Source: Charina bottae (Eukaryota > Chordata > Lepidosauria > Squamata > Charinaidae). Taken from it: 64,000 nt of DNA. Within the stretch, counting starts at the first letter, position 1; each line of letters opens with the position of its first letter. The stretch covers positions 81,295,855 to 81,359,854 of the forward strand of contig JALMGJ010000003.1 of NCBI GenBank assembly GCA_023362775.1, read 5' to 3'. Of the stretch, positions 1 to 10,488 are shown one piece after another. Made by a program: the position numbers and the translations under genes. Under the pieces are notes generated by a model. The model was given only the letters and a program-made list of their open reading frames with translations. It did not search any database and was not told the DNA's origin.

Positions 1-32
1 ACAAATGTGCGGGGGGTACCTTTACCTTTTTT
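1..32 (+). repeat. 3' end of a tRNA-derived SINE ('SINE A'), cut by window edge
   Basis: The first bases match the 3' terminus of the ~338-bp SINE A copies found further on (for example 48963-49300): the 'ACAAATGTGCGGGGGG' block followed by 'TACCTTTACCTT'. The tRNA head lies outside the window. Seven copies of this family are visible here. Confidence 0.85.
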
Positions 33-39
33 TTACACA

Positions 40-660
40 TTTTTACCTAATAGTGCTTTGGAGCTGGAGGGAAAAGAGAAAGAAAAAGGAAAAGAACCAG
101 AGGAAAGGGAGGAGATAAATGTGCTATCCCTGGAGCAGTCTCAACTTGACGTGATTGCTCAAACTGTGAAGTGTATCTTTGTGATATGAAAGAAATTGAA
201 ACTCAACTCTCCTGTCTTATTGCTGAAATGAAGAAACTTCATACTAAAACAACCCAAATATATCAGGCTCACCAGGTACCCTCTCCGACATTCAAGCGAA
301 GAAATCAGCAGATAACTTGAAACTCACTTTATTCTCAGAGGAGTGCAGTCTCCTGGAGAAATAGCAGTGAGCCAGAGTATCTGCCAGAGCGTAAGGATAA
401 CACCCAAACTTTGGTTTTACAACCAACCAAAATATGTTTAACAGTTTGCAACTATAGAGGGAAAACACCTAGCTGGAAATACAAATACCAGGTCAGATCT
501 CATCTTTATGATCTTTTGCGTATTAATTTTCATCTGATTGACTTGGCATCTATAGAACCCCTTAATTATACCCAATGGGCCCAAAGAGTTACGTTAGTAT
601 TTAAAACCGCTAGATTACCTTCATTAATCCCAAAGCATAAAAAGTACCTATGGACATGAA
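40..660 (+). pseudogene. Unidentified decayed ORF remnant, probably from a transposable element
   Basis: Frames opened by small shifts run through most of this stretch. A lysine/glutamate-rich segment lies at about 61-180, an amphipathic stretch at about 185-320, and an 82-residue open segment at 411-659 with several aromatic residues and the words 'WKYKYQVRSHLYDLL' and 'YTQWAQRVTLVF'. There is no intact start-to-stop gene, no splice pattern and no motif I can name. It lies between a SINE tail and a CR1 fragment, so an ORF of a retroelement, such as an ORF1 or gag-like protein, is the simplest reading. That is inference only. Confidence 0.3.
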
Positions 661-705
661 TTAATTGTGGACATTAATTTCCCAGTGTCTGGAAGGTGTT
701 AGGAT

Positions 706-1196
706 CTAGATGGAGAAAAACAGGCTTCATTTCAACTCTGGCAAGGCTGAGTGGCTGTGGGTCCTGACCCCTGTGGATCTAGAGATTTTCTATCTTTAGC
801 TCTGAATGGAGTAGGAGCACTTGGAGGTCCTCTTGGACTCATGACTCCTGCTTGAAGAGCAGGTGGCAGCCATGAACAGGAGGGCCTTTGCACAGGTTAA
901 TTTCATATGCCAATTGTACCCTTTTCTGGATCAAGGGGCCCTACCCACAGTAATTCACAATTTTGGCTACCTCCTGTTAGATTGCTGTAACATGCTGTAC
1001 ATGGGGCTGTCCTTGAAGAGCATTAGGATGCTACAGCTTGTCTAGACAGCTGCAGCACAGGCAGTTTGAGGTGTATCCATTATGCCCATGTAGCACCATT
1101 GCTAGGTGAGTTGCACATGCTTCCAGTGAACTTCTGTTTGCCATCTAGAGTCGCTGTTGTGAGACGGACAGCTCTATAAATAATTTAAAATAAATA
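706..1196 (+). mobile_element. Degenerate CR1 (L3-type) LINE, 3' part of reverse transcriptase and 3' tail
   Basis: Conceptual translation, with stops and a frame change, gives the CR1 RT 3' segment: a 'GKAEWLW' word, 'LLEEQVAAMNRRAFAQ', 'QLYPFLDQGAL' and 'DCCNMLYMGL'. It parallels the better-preserved minus-strand copy at 6211-6996. The end, near 1150-1196, resembles the CR1 3' UTR followed by an AATAAATA-like tail. It is 5' truncated and clearly inactive. Confidence 0.75.
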
Positions 1197-2677
1197 TTTT
1201 TTTTTATTTATAATCATTTAAAAGACTAAATGGGATGAAAGACTAAAATGCACACAACAATGCACAGCAAATATGCACTGAATAGATGCATGATTTCTGT
1301 GCTGAAAATATTTTAGGCAGATTCTAGGCAGATTACAAAATACATAATAAGATCCTCTACACAGGGGTGATGGTAACTGCATGGTTCATTCATACTACTT
1401 TCTTACCCTTTCCTCGGTCAAGGATGAGACCCTCAGAGTCTAAGCTTTTTAATTAATTCTGGCCCACCTTACCAAGACATCTCAAAAGCCCACTTTATTT
1501 TTATTTCAAACTTTTCTCACCCAACACAATTACATACATTTCTTAGATTATTCTCTCATTTGTATGTGAATTCTGATTTTGGACAATCCCCCATCCCCAT
1601 GACTCATAACTCATCTTCTCCATTCTTTATGAACTTTAAAAATCTGATTTAATGTCTGCAAGCCTCTCATACTGAAGGATATTTAAGCATCAACTTTTAT
1701 GGGACAAGTGCCTATCCAAAGTCTATTTCTGTTGCTAAACGGGGATGTCTTAGCACTAACTTAACTTATTGGATTTTGGAGAGATGGAATTTATAAAACT
1801 GCAGAAGTGAATATACTCAGAAATTTGGCATGCAAATAAAGTTGCATCATGTTACAGAAGAGCTGGCAATTTCAAAATCCATAATGTGACAAACACAGGC
1901 AGTAATAAGAAAACTGTCAAATGACAATCTTAAATAGCAAATCAAGCATGTCTAGGGAAATACAGAGACCATTTCATGCAAGAATTCATTTATATTAAGG
2001 ATACTCATTTTTTATGTTCCATGCTCATAACTGTTCAACTGTGCTGAGTTTCTGCTATATTAGCTAATATTATTTGCATGGGGACAGTCACTTTCACAGC
2101 TATGCTATCTGAAATTCATATTTCAGCTAAGGAACTCGTAAGAGGATAAGAAATGATACATCCATGTGCCATAGACATTTTTCAGAAATTAGGCATTGCT
2201 ACAAAAATATTTTCGTTTCATTGTGAAGTTATGAGTAGCCATTTATCAACAACACCATTAATTAATTAATTAATTTCTGTTTGATGGGTTTACATTTCTA
2301 TGTTGCAAGCCTTCTGTAGGCATTAATGAGTCTACACATGTAAATTCATGCCCATGTATGGTAGAGAGGGAAATTGAACTCGTACCCCCATGCTGCAAAT
2401 GTACTAGGACTTCTTTGCTCATGGACAGGAACTTAACAATATTTGTACTTATTCTCTATTTTATGGGATATGGAATGTGCATCGGGAGCTTCTCCATATG
2501 GTTCTGTTGAAGAAAAATATATAAAAGAAATAAATCCATCATGCTGTGCTATGCTATGTGCTCTGCTCTGCTCTGCTTTTTGTGTTAACACTCTTGCTTA
2601 TAAGAAACTAAAGCTGTGGGAAAACAGGAACCAGTGGAAAAGCAGTTGTCTTAAGCAATGTCCTTGCTGTCAATAAA
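1197..2677. other. AT-rich non-coding sequence, no gene seen
   Basis: Stops are frequent in all frames and the longest open frame is short (2443-2676). I see only a short ATTA run near 2262-2275 and a TGCTC run near 2556-2578. No recognisable repeat family. Confidence 0.6.
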
Positions 2678-2685
2678 TATTAGAA

Positions 2686-2953
2686 CAGGGCTTTCCAAAG
2701 TTTTCCCGCTGCGACACACCAACCGCCGTTGGTGTGTCACCGTGGGAAAACCCGGAAGTGCTGCCGTTGCGGCAGTGCGCAAAACCCCGGAACTGCTGCT
2801 GCTGCTTTCGGGTTTTGCGTGCCGCCATTGGTGTGTCGCCGCGGGAAAACCCGGAAGCGCTGATGATGATCAGCGCTTCCAGGTTGTGGCGACACACCAG
2901 ACTGTGTGTGGCGACACACTTTTGTGTCACGACACACAGTTTGGAAAGTTCTG
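2686..2953 (+). mobile_element. 268-bp hAT-type MITE, copy 1
   Basis: The ends form a terminal inverted repeat (CAGGGCTTTCCAAA on the left; TTTGGAAAGTTCTG on the right). The element is flanked by a perfect 8-bp duplication TATTAGAA at 2678-2685 and 2954-2961. An 8-bp duplication with a CAGGG-type terminus is characteristic of the hAT superfamily. The interior is GC-rich and contains stacked palindromes such as the GCGCTGATGATGATCAGCGC block near 2857-2877. There is no transposase, so it is non-autonomous. The same element occurs inverted at 60775-61042. Confidence 0.93.
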
Positions 2954-2961
2954 TATTAGAA

Positions 2962-3778
2962 ACTGGACGTTACTAATCCAGTATTAGGCAACATGTTTGT
3001 TTCAGTAGGCAAACATCTAGACTTTGTCAGACTGCTAAGCCAAACCCATGTGCAGCTGTTGCCAGTCCCCAATCAGTTTTTTAGGTGGTTTGTTCATGTG
3101 TGTGAACCTTTAACTCACAGAGAGTAACAACTACAAAAGACTCTTAAACTGGTCTTAAATTAGTTTTTGAGAAAATAAGCTAAGTAAAATACCCATGTTT
3201 AAAATATGTACATGATTGAGTTTGTGTGCATGTTTAATTATGTAATTGGAGTGAAAACATCAACTTATGTAAACAGAGAAGTCTGTTAGCTGAGTCATTC
3301 ACTTCACTTCTCCTGCTGTATGGGGTTGTTGACCTTTGGTGCCCAGTAAAAGAAAGGTGCAGCCAATTCTCTTGTATCTGGGTGTGGAAGGAATTCCATA
3401 GCAATTCCCTTTGCAAATGGGACCTTGAACATAGGAGACTGTAACTAGTGGACATGGTTCTGATCGTCTCTTCACACATTCCTTTCCAGAAGAGGCAATA
3501 GTTCTCACATGCATTTAATAAAAGGAGTTTGTTTTATAACTCTAGCTTTCCTTGGGAATTGTTAGAGGCAGGACTAATGTTTAAACATATTTTTTCTATA
3601 CTCAATCATATAAAGTTGGTGAAAGTAGTCCATTAGTTATTATTTGTTGGGGGATGATCCATTCACACATGTAAATTCCATGCCACCTACCTATGTATAC
3701 ATGTGTTTTGTGGCATAACAAACATAATCCAAATGTATAAACTATATAGATCAAAGGCCAATATGACCTAACAGACAT
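2962..3778. other. Non-coding sequence, no feature recognised
   Basis: Short open frames on the minus strand at 3234-3514 have no recognisable domain. No repeat was identified. Confidence 0.5.
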
Positions 3779-3848
3779 CTGTAGCTTGAATCATGTCAAC
3801 TGGATTTCTATTTTCTCAGTGGAAACGTTTCGCTCCTTATCCAAGGAG
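3779..3848 (-). mobile_element. Fragment of the Penelope-like/foldback short element with half of a hammerhead-like hairpin
   Basis: On the minus strand the segment runs from the helix CTCCTTGGATAAGGAG through GCGAAACGTTTCC to TTGACATGATTCAAGCTACAG. It matches the right arm of the 203-bp element at 59100-59302 and the insertion at 9885-9964. It is truncated just inside the CTGAAGA strand of the putative catalytic core. Confidence 0.7.
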
Positions 3849-4004
3849 AAATCCATATATTGCTTATGCTTATGGTAGGACAATACCATTCCTTTTAATA
3901 ACAAAATATGTTGATGCATGCTAACCAGTCTGTAGCCAGCCCTGGCCTGCAGAAAAACAGAGTCATACCAGCCTGCTTGAGAAACCCTAATGTTTTCCCA
4001 AACA

Positions 4005-4080
4005 CAAAACATCTATCTATATCTATATAACTATATATCTATATCATCTATATTTATAACTTAATCTATATCTGCAACCC
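4005..4080. repeat. Low-complexity TATC/TATA-rich tract
   Basis: Imperfect ATCTATATC units with interruptions. Simple repeat without coding potential. Confidence 0.75.
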
Positions 4081-4291
4081 TTCACTAGTCAAAATTAAAT
4101 GTTAACCCAGTCAGAATATTAACTCACTGTTGGAAAAGAAAAACCGAAAATTAAAAGGAGTGGATGGATTAGTCAACTGGAACAGGACATGATTGGCTGG
4201 TTGCTAGTACTCTGAATATGAATAGTTCTATTAATAGTTGTGAGATTACATGGCAACATCATATTGTAGGGATCAGTTGTACTATCTCTAT

Positions 4292-5420
4292 GTTGTTGTT
4301 GTTGTTGTTGTTCAGTCGGTTAGTTGTGTCTGACTCTTCGTGACCTCATGGACCATAGCACGCCAGACCTTCCTGTCCTCCACTGTCACCCGGAGTTTAC
4401 TCAAATTCATGTTCATTACATCGGTGATGCTATCTAACCATCTCATCCTCTGCCGTCCCCTTCTCCTTTTGCCTTCAGTCTTTCCCAGCATCAGGGTCTT
4501 TTCCAGTGAGTCCTCTCTTCGCATGAGGTGGCCAAAGTATTTGAGCTTCAGCTTCAGCATCTGTCCTTCCAATGAGCAGTCAGGGTTGATTTCCTTTAGG
4601 ATTGACTGATTTGACCTCCTTGCAGTCCAAGGGACTCTCAAGAGTCTTCTCCAGCACCACAGCTCGAAAGCATCAATTCTTCGGCGCTCAGCCTTCCTTA
4701 TGGTCCAACTCTCACAGCCATACATTACTACTGGGAAAACCATAGCTTTAACTATACGGACCTTTGTCGGCAAGGTGATGTCTCTGCTTTTTAATATGCT
4801 GTCTAGGTTTGCCATAGCTTTCCTCCCAAGGAGCAAGCGTCTTTTAATTTCATGGCTGCAGTCACCGTCTGCGGTGATCTTGGAGCCCAAGAAAATAAAT
4901 TCTGTCACCGCTTCCATTTCTTCCCCTTCTATTTGCCAGGAAGTGATGGGACCAGATGCCATGATCTGAGTTTTTTTAATGTTGAGTTTCAAGCCAGCTT
5001 TTGCACTCTCCTCTTTCACCCTCATCAAGAGGCTCTTTAGTTCCTCTTCACTTTCTGCCATTAGTGTGGTATTGTCTGCATATCTGAGGTTGTTGATATT
5101 TCTCCCGGCAATCTTAACTCCGGCTTGTGATTCATCCAGCCTGGCATTTCTCATGATGTACTCTGCATATAAGTTAAATAAGCAGGGTGATAATATACAG
5201 CCTTGTCGTACTCCTTTCCCAATTTTGAACCAGTCGGTTGTTCCATGTCCGGTTCTAACTGTTGCTTCTTGACCCGCATACAGGTTTCTCAGGAGACAGG
5301 TAAGGTGGTCTGGTACACCTATCTCTTTAAGAATTTGCCACAGTTTGTTGTGATCCACACAATCAAAGGCTTTAGCATAGTCAATGAAGCAGAAGTAGAT
5401 GTTTTTCTGGAACTCTCTTG
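4292..5420 (-). mobile_element. BovB (RTE clade) LINE, 5'-truncated copy
   Basis: This is the 3' ~1.13 kb of a BovB LINE. A GTT repeat tail at 4292-4312 marks the 3' end on the minus strand. A 10-bp duplication CTATCTCTAT flanks it (4282-4291 and 5421-5430), so it is a complete 5'-truncated insertion made by target-primed reverse transcription. BovB is known for its patchy distribution and horizontal transfer between squamates and ruminants. The coding part is described separately. Confidence 0.93.
4312..5420 (-). pseudogene. BovB reverse transcriptase, C-terminal ~370 residues, active-site aspartate lost
   Basis: The frame is open for the whole insertion and reads into flanking DNA for seven codons (ORF limit 5442). 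Counting from that ORF start, motif A is 'FIDYAKAFD' at residues 19-27, motif B 'GVRQGCILSP' at 77-86, and motif C reads Y-A-D-N at 121-124. The catalytic box of this family is Y-A-D-D, so the second aspartate is replaced by asparagine (codon at 5071-5073, minus strand). Downstream come the thumb and the conserved BovB C-terminal words 'ELWCWRRLLRVPWTARR' and 'GKRRRGRQRMRWLDSI'. The endonuclease domain is missing through 5' truncation. The protein would be inactive, although the frame shows no stop or shift, which suggests a fairly young insertion. Confidence 0.9.
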
Positions 5421-5430
5421 CTATCTCTAT

Positions 5431-5962
5431 ACAAGAAAGCAAAAAGACAGCCTATTTTATTCTGCACAGGGGCATATAAGAATTTTGCCATGGTTTCTCC
5501 ACTCCCACAGAACTTCACAGCAAGACAGACACTAAATGAAGTCCAGCTAGTCTTTCTCTCTCCTGATCAACCCTCTGCAAAGAGCTATATTGAAAAGTAC
5601 ACTATCAAAAGTTGTATACAGACAGTAGTAGTTATATTTTAAAAAGGCATTACCTCAAGGATATTTACATTAAAGAAGCATGAGTCAGGAACATGTATGC
5701 GCCAGATAGCATTAACCCACTTTCATTTAAGCTTAGCTAGGATTTTGTTTTGGATTTTTTAAATGGAATTTTATAACAGAAACTATTTTGCTTTGACAGG
5801 TTATTTCCTAACCTTTTTTTTTTTTTTGCTGCTATAGAGAAACTGCTATTTATGGTTTTGTCTTTCACTCCATCTTTACTCATCTGTAATATTAATGTCA
5901 AGTAAGGAGTTGGGTTGCTTTCTCCCAGACCTATAACATTAAAGTGCAAAACCCCTCAGTCT
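5431..5962. other. Non-coding, with a poly-T run
   Basis: Contains a T-tract at about 5812-5827. No coding sequence or recognised family. Confidence 0.5.
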
Positions 5963-7070
5963 AAGGTTATTTATTTATTTATTTATTTATTAAATTTCTA
6001 TGACCGCCCATCTCCCCCTCAAGGAGGGACTCTGGGCGGTTCACAACCACAACAATATCATTAAAATACAATAAAAATAACAATAAAAATATAAATACAA
6101 TAAAATCCAAGTTGTAGGTGGTTCTTACAGTGAAGCTAAACATATTTAAAATATTCAAGGCGGCTCTAAGAAATCAGCCATCCCCAAGCACGACCACTTT
6201 CCTTCTTGCCTCAGGCGAGATCACAGAGCCAAGTTTTTAATTTTTTCCTGAAGTCCAGGAGTGAAGGGGCCTGTCTTATCTCTGTGGGGAGGATGTTCCA
6301 TAGGGCAGGTGCTGCTGCAGAGAAGGCTCGCCTCCGAGACCCCGCTAGATGGAATTCTTTCATAGAGGGGGTCTGCAGCATGCCCTCTCTGCAAGATCGG
6401 GTGGGACAGGATGATGTAATGGGGATGAGGTGGTCCCTCAGATAACCTGGGCCTGTGCCATGTAGGGCTTTAAAGGTAATAACCAACACCTTGAATTGGA
6501 CCCAGAAGCAAACTGGCACCCAATGCAGCTCACGGAGCAGAGGTGTTATGTGTGTCGATCTTGGTGCACCTAAAACTGCCCGCACGGCCGCATTCTGTCC
6601 AAGCTGTAGCTTCCGGATATTCTTCAAGGGTAGCCCCATGTAGAGTGCATTACAGTAATCTATATGGGAGACAACCAGGGCATGAGTGACCGTTCAAAGG
6701 GCCTCTCGGTCAAGGAAAGGGCATAACTGGCACACAACACGAAGTTGAGCAAAGGCCTTCCTGGCCACAACTGCCACCTGCTCTTCGAGCAGGAGTCGTG
6801 AGTCCAAGAGGACCCCCAAGTTACGCACCAGGTCTGTCTGGGGTACTGCAACACCATCCAGAGCTAAAGATGACAAATTTCCAGAAACTGAGGGGCCATT
6901 AATCCACAGCCACTCCGTCTTACCAGGGTTCAGCTGAAGCCTGTTTTTCCCCATCCAGACCCCTACAGCCCCCAGGCACTTGGACAGGGTGGTCACTGCA
7001 TCACTTACTTCACCCGGGATGGAGATGTATAACTGGGTATCATCCGCATATTGATGATACCCCAGCCCAT
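5963..7070 (-). mobile_element. CR1 (L3-type) LINE, 5'-truncated, with RT C-terminal half
   Basis: Read on the minus strand, the element starts just before the RT catalytic box: 'YADDTQLYISIPGEV' is encoded near 7055-7010 and its aspartates are intact. It continues through 'GVWMGKNRLQLNPGKTEWLW' and 'LLEEQVAVVARKAFAQ', then crosses a stop after 'FLDREAL' near 6695. The C-terminal segment at 6211-6639 includes 'VRAVLGAPRSTHITPLL' and 'APALWNILPTEIRQAPSLL'. The 3' UTR carries the 'CCGCCCAGAGTCC' signature (plus-strand GACTCTGGGCGG near 6029-6040) and ends in an (AAAT)n tail, seen as TTTA at 5966-5990. Inactive through truncation and the stop. Confidence 0.92.
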
Positions 7071-7104
7071 GGTGTATATATTATATATTATTTCTCTCTG
7101 AAGA

Positions 7105-7560
7105 TATTTTTATTTTACTTATTTATTTATTTTTCAAATTTTGCCACTGCCCATCTCCCCCCAGAAGAGGGACTCTGGGCAGTTTAAAATAAAACTAACA
7201 AGTTAAAAACAATAACCATAAATAGAATATAAAATATAAATACAAATACAACATATAAATATAAAATAAAAAATAAAATCCCGATGGCACTAAAAGATCA
7301 AGTTCAGTTCGTATATATGTGAGGAACATTCTAAGGCGCCAGCCATCCCCAGGAATAACTACTCCCCTCCCCGCCCCAAGCGAGGTGGCAGAGCCAGGTC
7401 TTCAGGGACTTCCGGAAGGTCAGTAGCGATGGGGCTTGCCTCACCTCTGGGGGCAGGATGTTCCAAAGGGCGGGAGCCACTGCAGAGAAGGCCTACTTCC
7501 TGGATCCCGCCAAATGGAATTCTCTTACAGACGGGGTCTGTAACATGCCCTCTCTGCATT
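7105..7560 (-). mobile_element. CR1 (L3-type) LINE, short 3' fragment
   Basis: A second, more truncated CR1 lies next to the previous copy in the same orientation. It has the same 3' signature (plus-strand GACTCTGGGCAG near 7170-7181) and a TTTA-like tail at its left end. The coding remnant before the right end encodes the 'LWNILP..' to 'LLTFRKSLKTWLC'-like region in broken frames. Confidence 0.88.
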
Positions 7561-9005
7561 ACCAGAAGTAATATTTATGGTCTCCTGCATCTGAAAAGTG
7601 GGGGGGGGGGCACTGATATCCTTAAAGGGACACACTTTAACTTCCCTTGAAATAAAAGAAAGAACATACTTGAATATGTTTGGGAATAGCAGATGGTGTG
7701 AGAATGAAGTGAGGGATTCACAGATTGGGTTTGAGGTCTGTTAGGAATGATTTACAGATAACATGGATGGTATAGCAGAATTCAAAGAACAACAGCAGAA
7801 TAATGTGGAATTTTAAAAAATGATTCTTGTGCTCCTGAACAGAGAAGGGCATTTGCCATAGATGCAAAAACAACAACCAAACCCACAACTTGAAAGACCT
7901 TAGCAGATGTTCATCAGGTACTAATGCATTAATTTTCATACTCTAATTTTTTCCAGCTCCCTCTGAAATAATTGCTGAAAATTGGTGGTGCATTTCACTA
8001 CTATTTTGAGGCAAGAAACATGATTTTAACTGGAGAAATTGGTAGAAGATGGAAGGGGAGCTCATTTGCACAATACTTTGTATGCTTAGACAGGAATTCA
8101 TTATATAAAATAGCCCAGTAGTGTTATGTGAAACTAACTGAGCAGAAAAACCAGCCATTTAAAAATATATTAAATACTTTTGATTTCAGGAAAAAGAAAA
8201 TAAGTATGGAGGAAATTTGCCTCCTTTTTCTTTAATTTTCTTTAATTTCATAGCACTATTATGCTTTTAAACTTAACTTCATCAACATAAGAGCTATATT
8301 TTTAAGAAAGAGCAAAAGTATAGATATTTCCAGGATTCTATATGATCACATGACATCTGGTCATTGACTGTAATAAAGGATTTGATTGATATGATATGAT
8401 AACTATGCTTTCCTTGTTTTTAATTCCTTTCTGGTAAAATTACAGGATTGACATAGTGCTGTGGCTCAGGTCTTCCTCTCCAGTCGCAGTAAACAACACA
8501 TCTGATTTTTGCTTTGCCATAAGAAAGAAACAATATAATTTGTTAATTATATAATATAATAACAAAAAACCCAGGCTATCAAATATCAAAAAATATTCCA
8601 TGAACTTTTCTACAACAAGCTAAAAATATGTATGCCAGCTAATTTAGACATCTTAGACATAAAATGCAGCATATAGTGATACACACTTATGCAAACATAC
8701 TGTTTGTTTCTTCCTTGACCTGGCCATCTCAGACTCAAGGCTCTAGCGTAAACTCAAAGAAGAGAAGTGCCTTCAGTTATAAATGGCATTTTTCTGATAA
8801 GAAAGTAGGTCAGAAAGCCAAAGCTACTAGTAATAAACTGATGAGGAACAGCTAATGAAGGACCTCCTATTTCTATTCATTAAGCACAAAAGAATGAGAC
8901 ATGAATTCATAAACAAGGGCCTATAAATGTGTGCTGTGGAGTTCCAATTGTAATAAAAATATCAGAATATAAGAAAATTAATTCATAGCCATTATAGCAC
9001 TGGCA
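7561..9005. other. Non-coding sequence with a poly-G tract
   Basis: A run of ten or more G at about 7600-7611. Otherwise AT-rich with no recognised repeat and only very short frames. Confidence 0.5.
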
Positions 9006-9232
9006 AGAGCCACTTTGGTGTAGTGATTAAGGCATCAGGCCAGAAACCAGGAGAACTGTGAGTTCTAGTCCCAACTTAGGCACAAAGCCAGCTGGGTGAC
9101 CTTGGGCCAGTCACTCTCTCTCAGCCCTAGGAAGGAGGCAACAGCAAACCACTTCTGAAAAAACCTTGCCAAGAAAACTGCAGGGATTTGTCCAGGCAGT
9201 CTCCAAGAATCGGACACGATTGAACAGATTTT
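9006..9232 (+). repeat. Sauria SINE (tRNA-derived, BovB-type 3' end)
   Basis: The tRNA-like head has 'GGTGTAGTGATTAAGGC' (A box region) and 'GAGTTCTAGTCCC' (B box region). The central block is 'CTGGGTGACCTTGGGCCAG', and the 3' block 'CGGACACGATTGAACAG' resembles the BovB 3' end. It ends in a T/A-rich tail. Sauria SINEs of squamates are thought to be mobilised by BovB LINEs. Confidence 0.9.
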
Positions 9233-9846
9233 TAAAAAAATAGCATTGGAAAAAAACAAAAACAACAAACAAAACCACCAAAAACCAAACATTAATAGTA
9301 GATTCATATGAATATGAAACACTTTACTGTTTATAACAAAAACAGTGAGAGAATGTCTCTCTTCCTAATTTCTTTTTTTTAGTAAATTTTATTAGATTTC
9401 AAGAAAAGATTAAAGCTACAAAAAACAAAAAACTACAAAGAAAGAAAAAAACTAAAAAAGTGCAGAAACACAAGAAAAAATAATATTTTTTTTTTAAAAA
9501 GATGTGGCTTCCGACTTTTAACTGCAAGGATATACAAAATTTCCATAATCAATATCCTGCTCTATATTAAACCAAAACACCACATTATTTCTATAAGTCA
9601 TTCCACTTTATCACATAATAAAAATCACTATGTACAGTTATTCCTCCCCCTTACATTAAAATAAAGAAAAAAAGTTCATATAAACCTCCTAAACATCTTT
9701 CTTCCCTCCAAAAGATAAAACATATTTAATTATTCCCTTCCTACCACTATTCTATACACTTCTGTCTACTATAATAAGAATCAAATTAAAAAGCACATAA
9801 GTTGTCTGCTATTATACTTAATAGTACAACAATGTTAATACTCCCA

Positions 9847-10198
9847 ATCTTAATAAACCCAAAAAACAAAGACAATTCAAAACAAAACTGAAGAAGCTCC
9901 TTGGATAAGGAGCGAAACATTTCCACTGAGAAAATAGAAATCCAGTTGACATGATTCAAGCTACAGACAATTCAAAACAGTAATTCCATATTTTTAAAGG
10001 GGAATAACACCAATCAAATCCTTAAAGCAAACCAAATAAACATTCTTTAACCCTCATACAACAGTTTTAATAATTTTCATCTTAATAAACCCAAAAAAAC
10101 AAAGCCAATTCAAAACAGTAAATCCAAATCTTTAAAGGCAAATAGCATCAATCAAATCTTTAAAGCAAACCAGATGAACATTCTTCAACCCTTATCCC
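9847..10198. repeat. Tandem duplication inside the L1-derived element
   Basis: The block beginning CTTAATAAACCC and continuing CAATTCAAAACAGTA ... AACATTCTT is present twice, at about 9847-10062 and 10080-10198. The first copy is interrupted by the 80-bp insertion at 9885-9964. The second copy shows the uninterrupted sequence and so acts as an internal empty-site control. Confidence 0.8.
9885..9964 (+). mobile_element. 80-bp insertion carrying a hammerhead-like motif, 15-bp target duplication
   Basis: The insertion begins almost directly with CTGAAGA, then a hairpin of GCTCCTT paired with AAGGAGC, then GAAAC. It ends in TTGACATGATTCAAGCTAC. It is flanked by a perfect 15-bp duplication AGACAATTCAAAACA (9870-9884 and 9965-9979). 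It is a 5'-truncated copy of the element at 59100-59302. Confidence 0.85.
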
Positions 10199-10488
10199 AC
10201 TTCAAAATAAACCAAAGCAGTTAGATATCCCCACAATGTGCACAGAGCTTTCCTCTTGAAAGAATCAAACAGCCCAATTGCCCCCCTCAAAGATTCCAGG
10301 TTCTTTTCATGGCATTCTACCAGGAGATCAATTTTATTTATAGTTTGCAGATCACTCATTCTCTTAGATTTCTCCAACTCCATTATCCAATCTTCATCCA
10401 GCATCTCAATAAATATCCCAATCTCAGTCTTAAAAAAAACCCTTTCTATCGCTCTTAAATTCCTCAATTTCATCCACCACATCCCCAA
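10192..10488 (-). pseudogene. L1 ORF1-like coiled-coil fragment
   Basis: A 98-residue frame rich in Leu, Lys and Glu, with heptad-like spacing in 'DEDWIMELEKSKRMSDLQTI' and 'DLLVECHEKNLESLRGAIG'. It sits where ORF1 is expected inside the minus-strand L1-derived insertion. It lacks a recognisable RNA-binding domain and is interrupted on both sides. The assignment rests on composition and location and is tentative. Confidence 0.45.

Noticed and set aside
2658..2987. Overlapping 66-109 residue frames on both strands
   Set aside because: They fall inside the 268-bp MITE and reflect its GC-rich palindromes; the same is true at 60749-61086.
4340..5535. Plus-strand frames of 62-110 residues
   Set aside because: Antisense shadows of the BovB reverse transcriptase.
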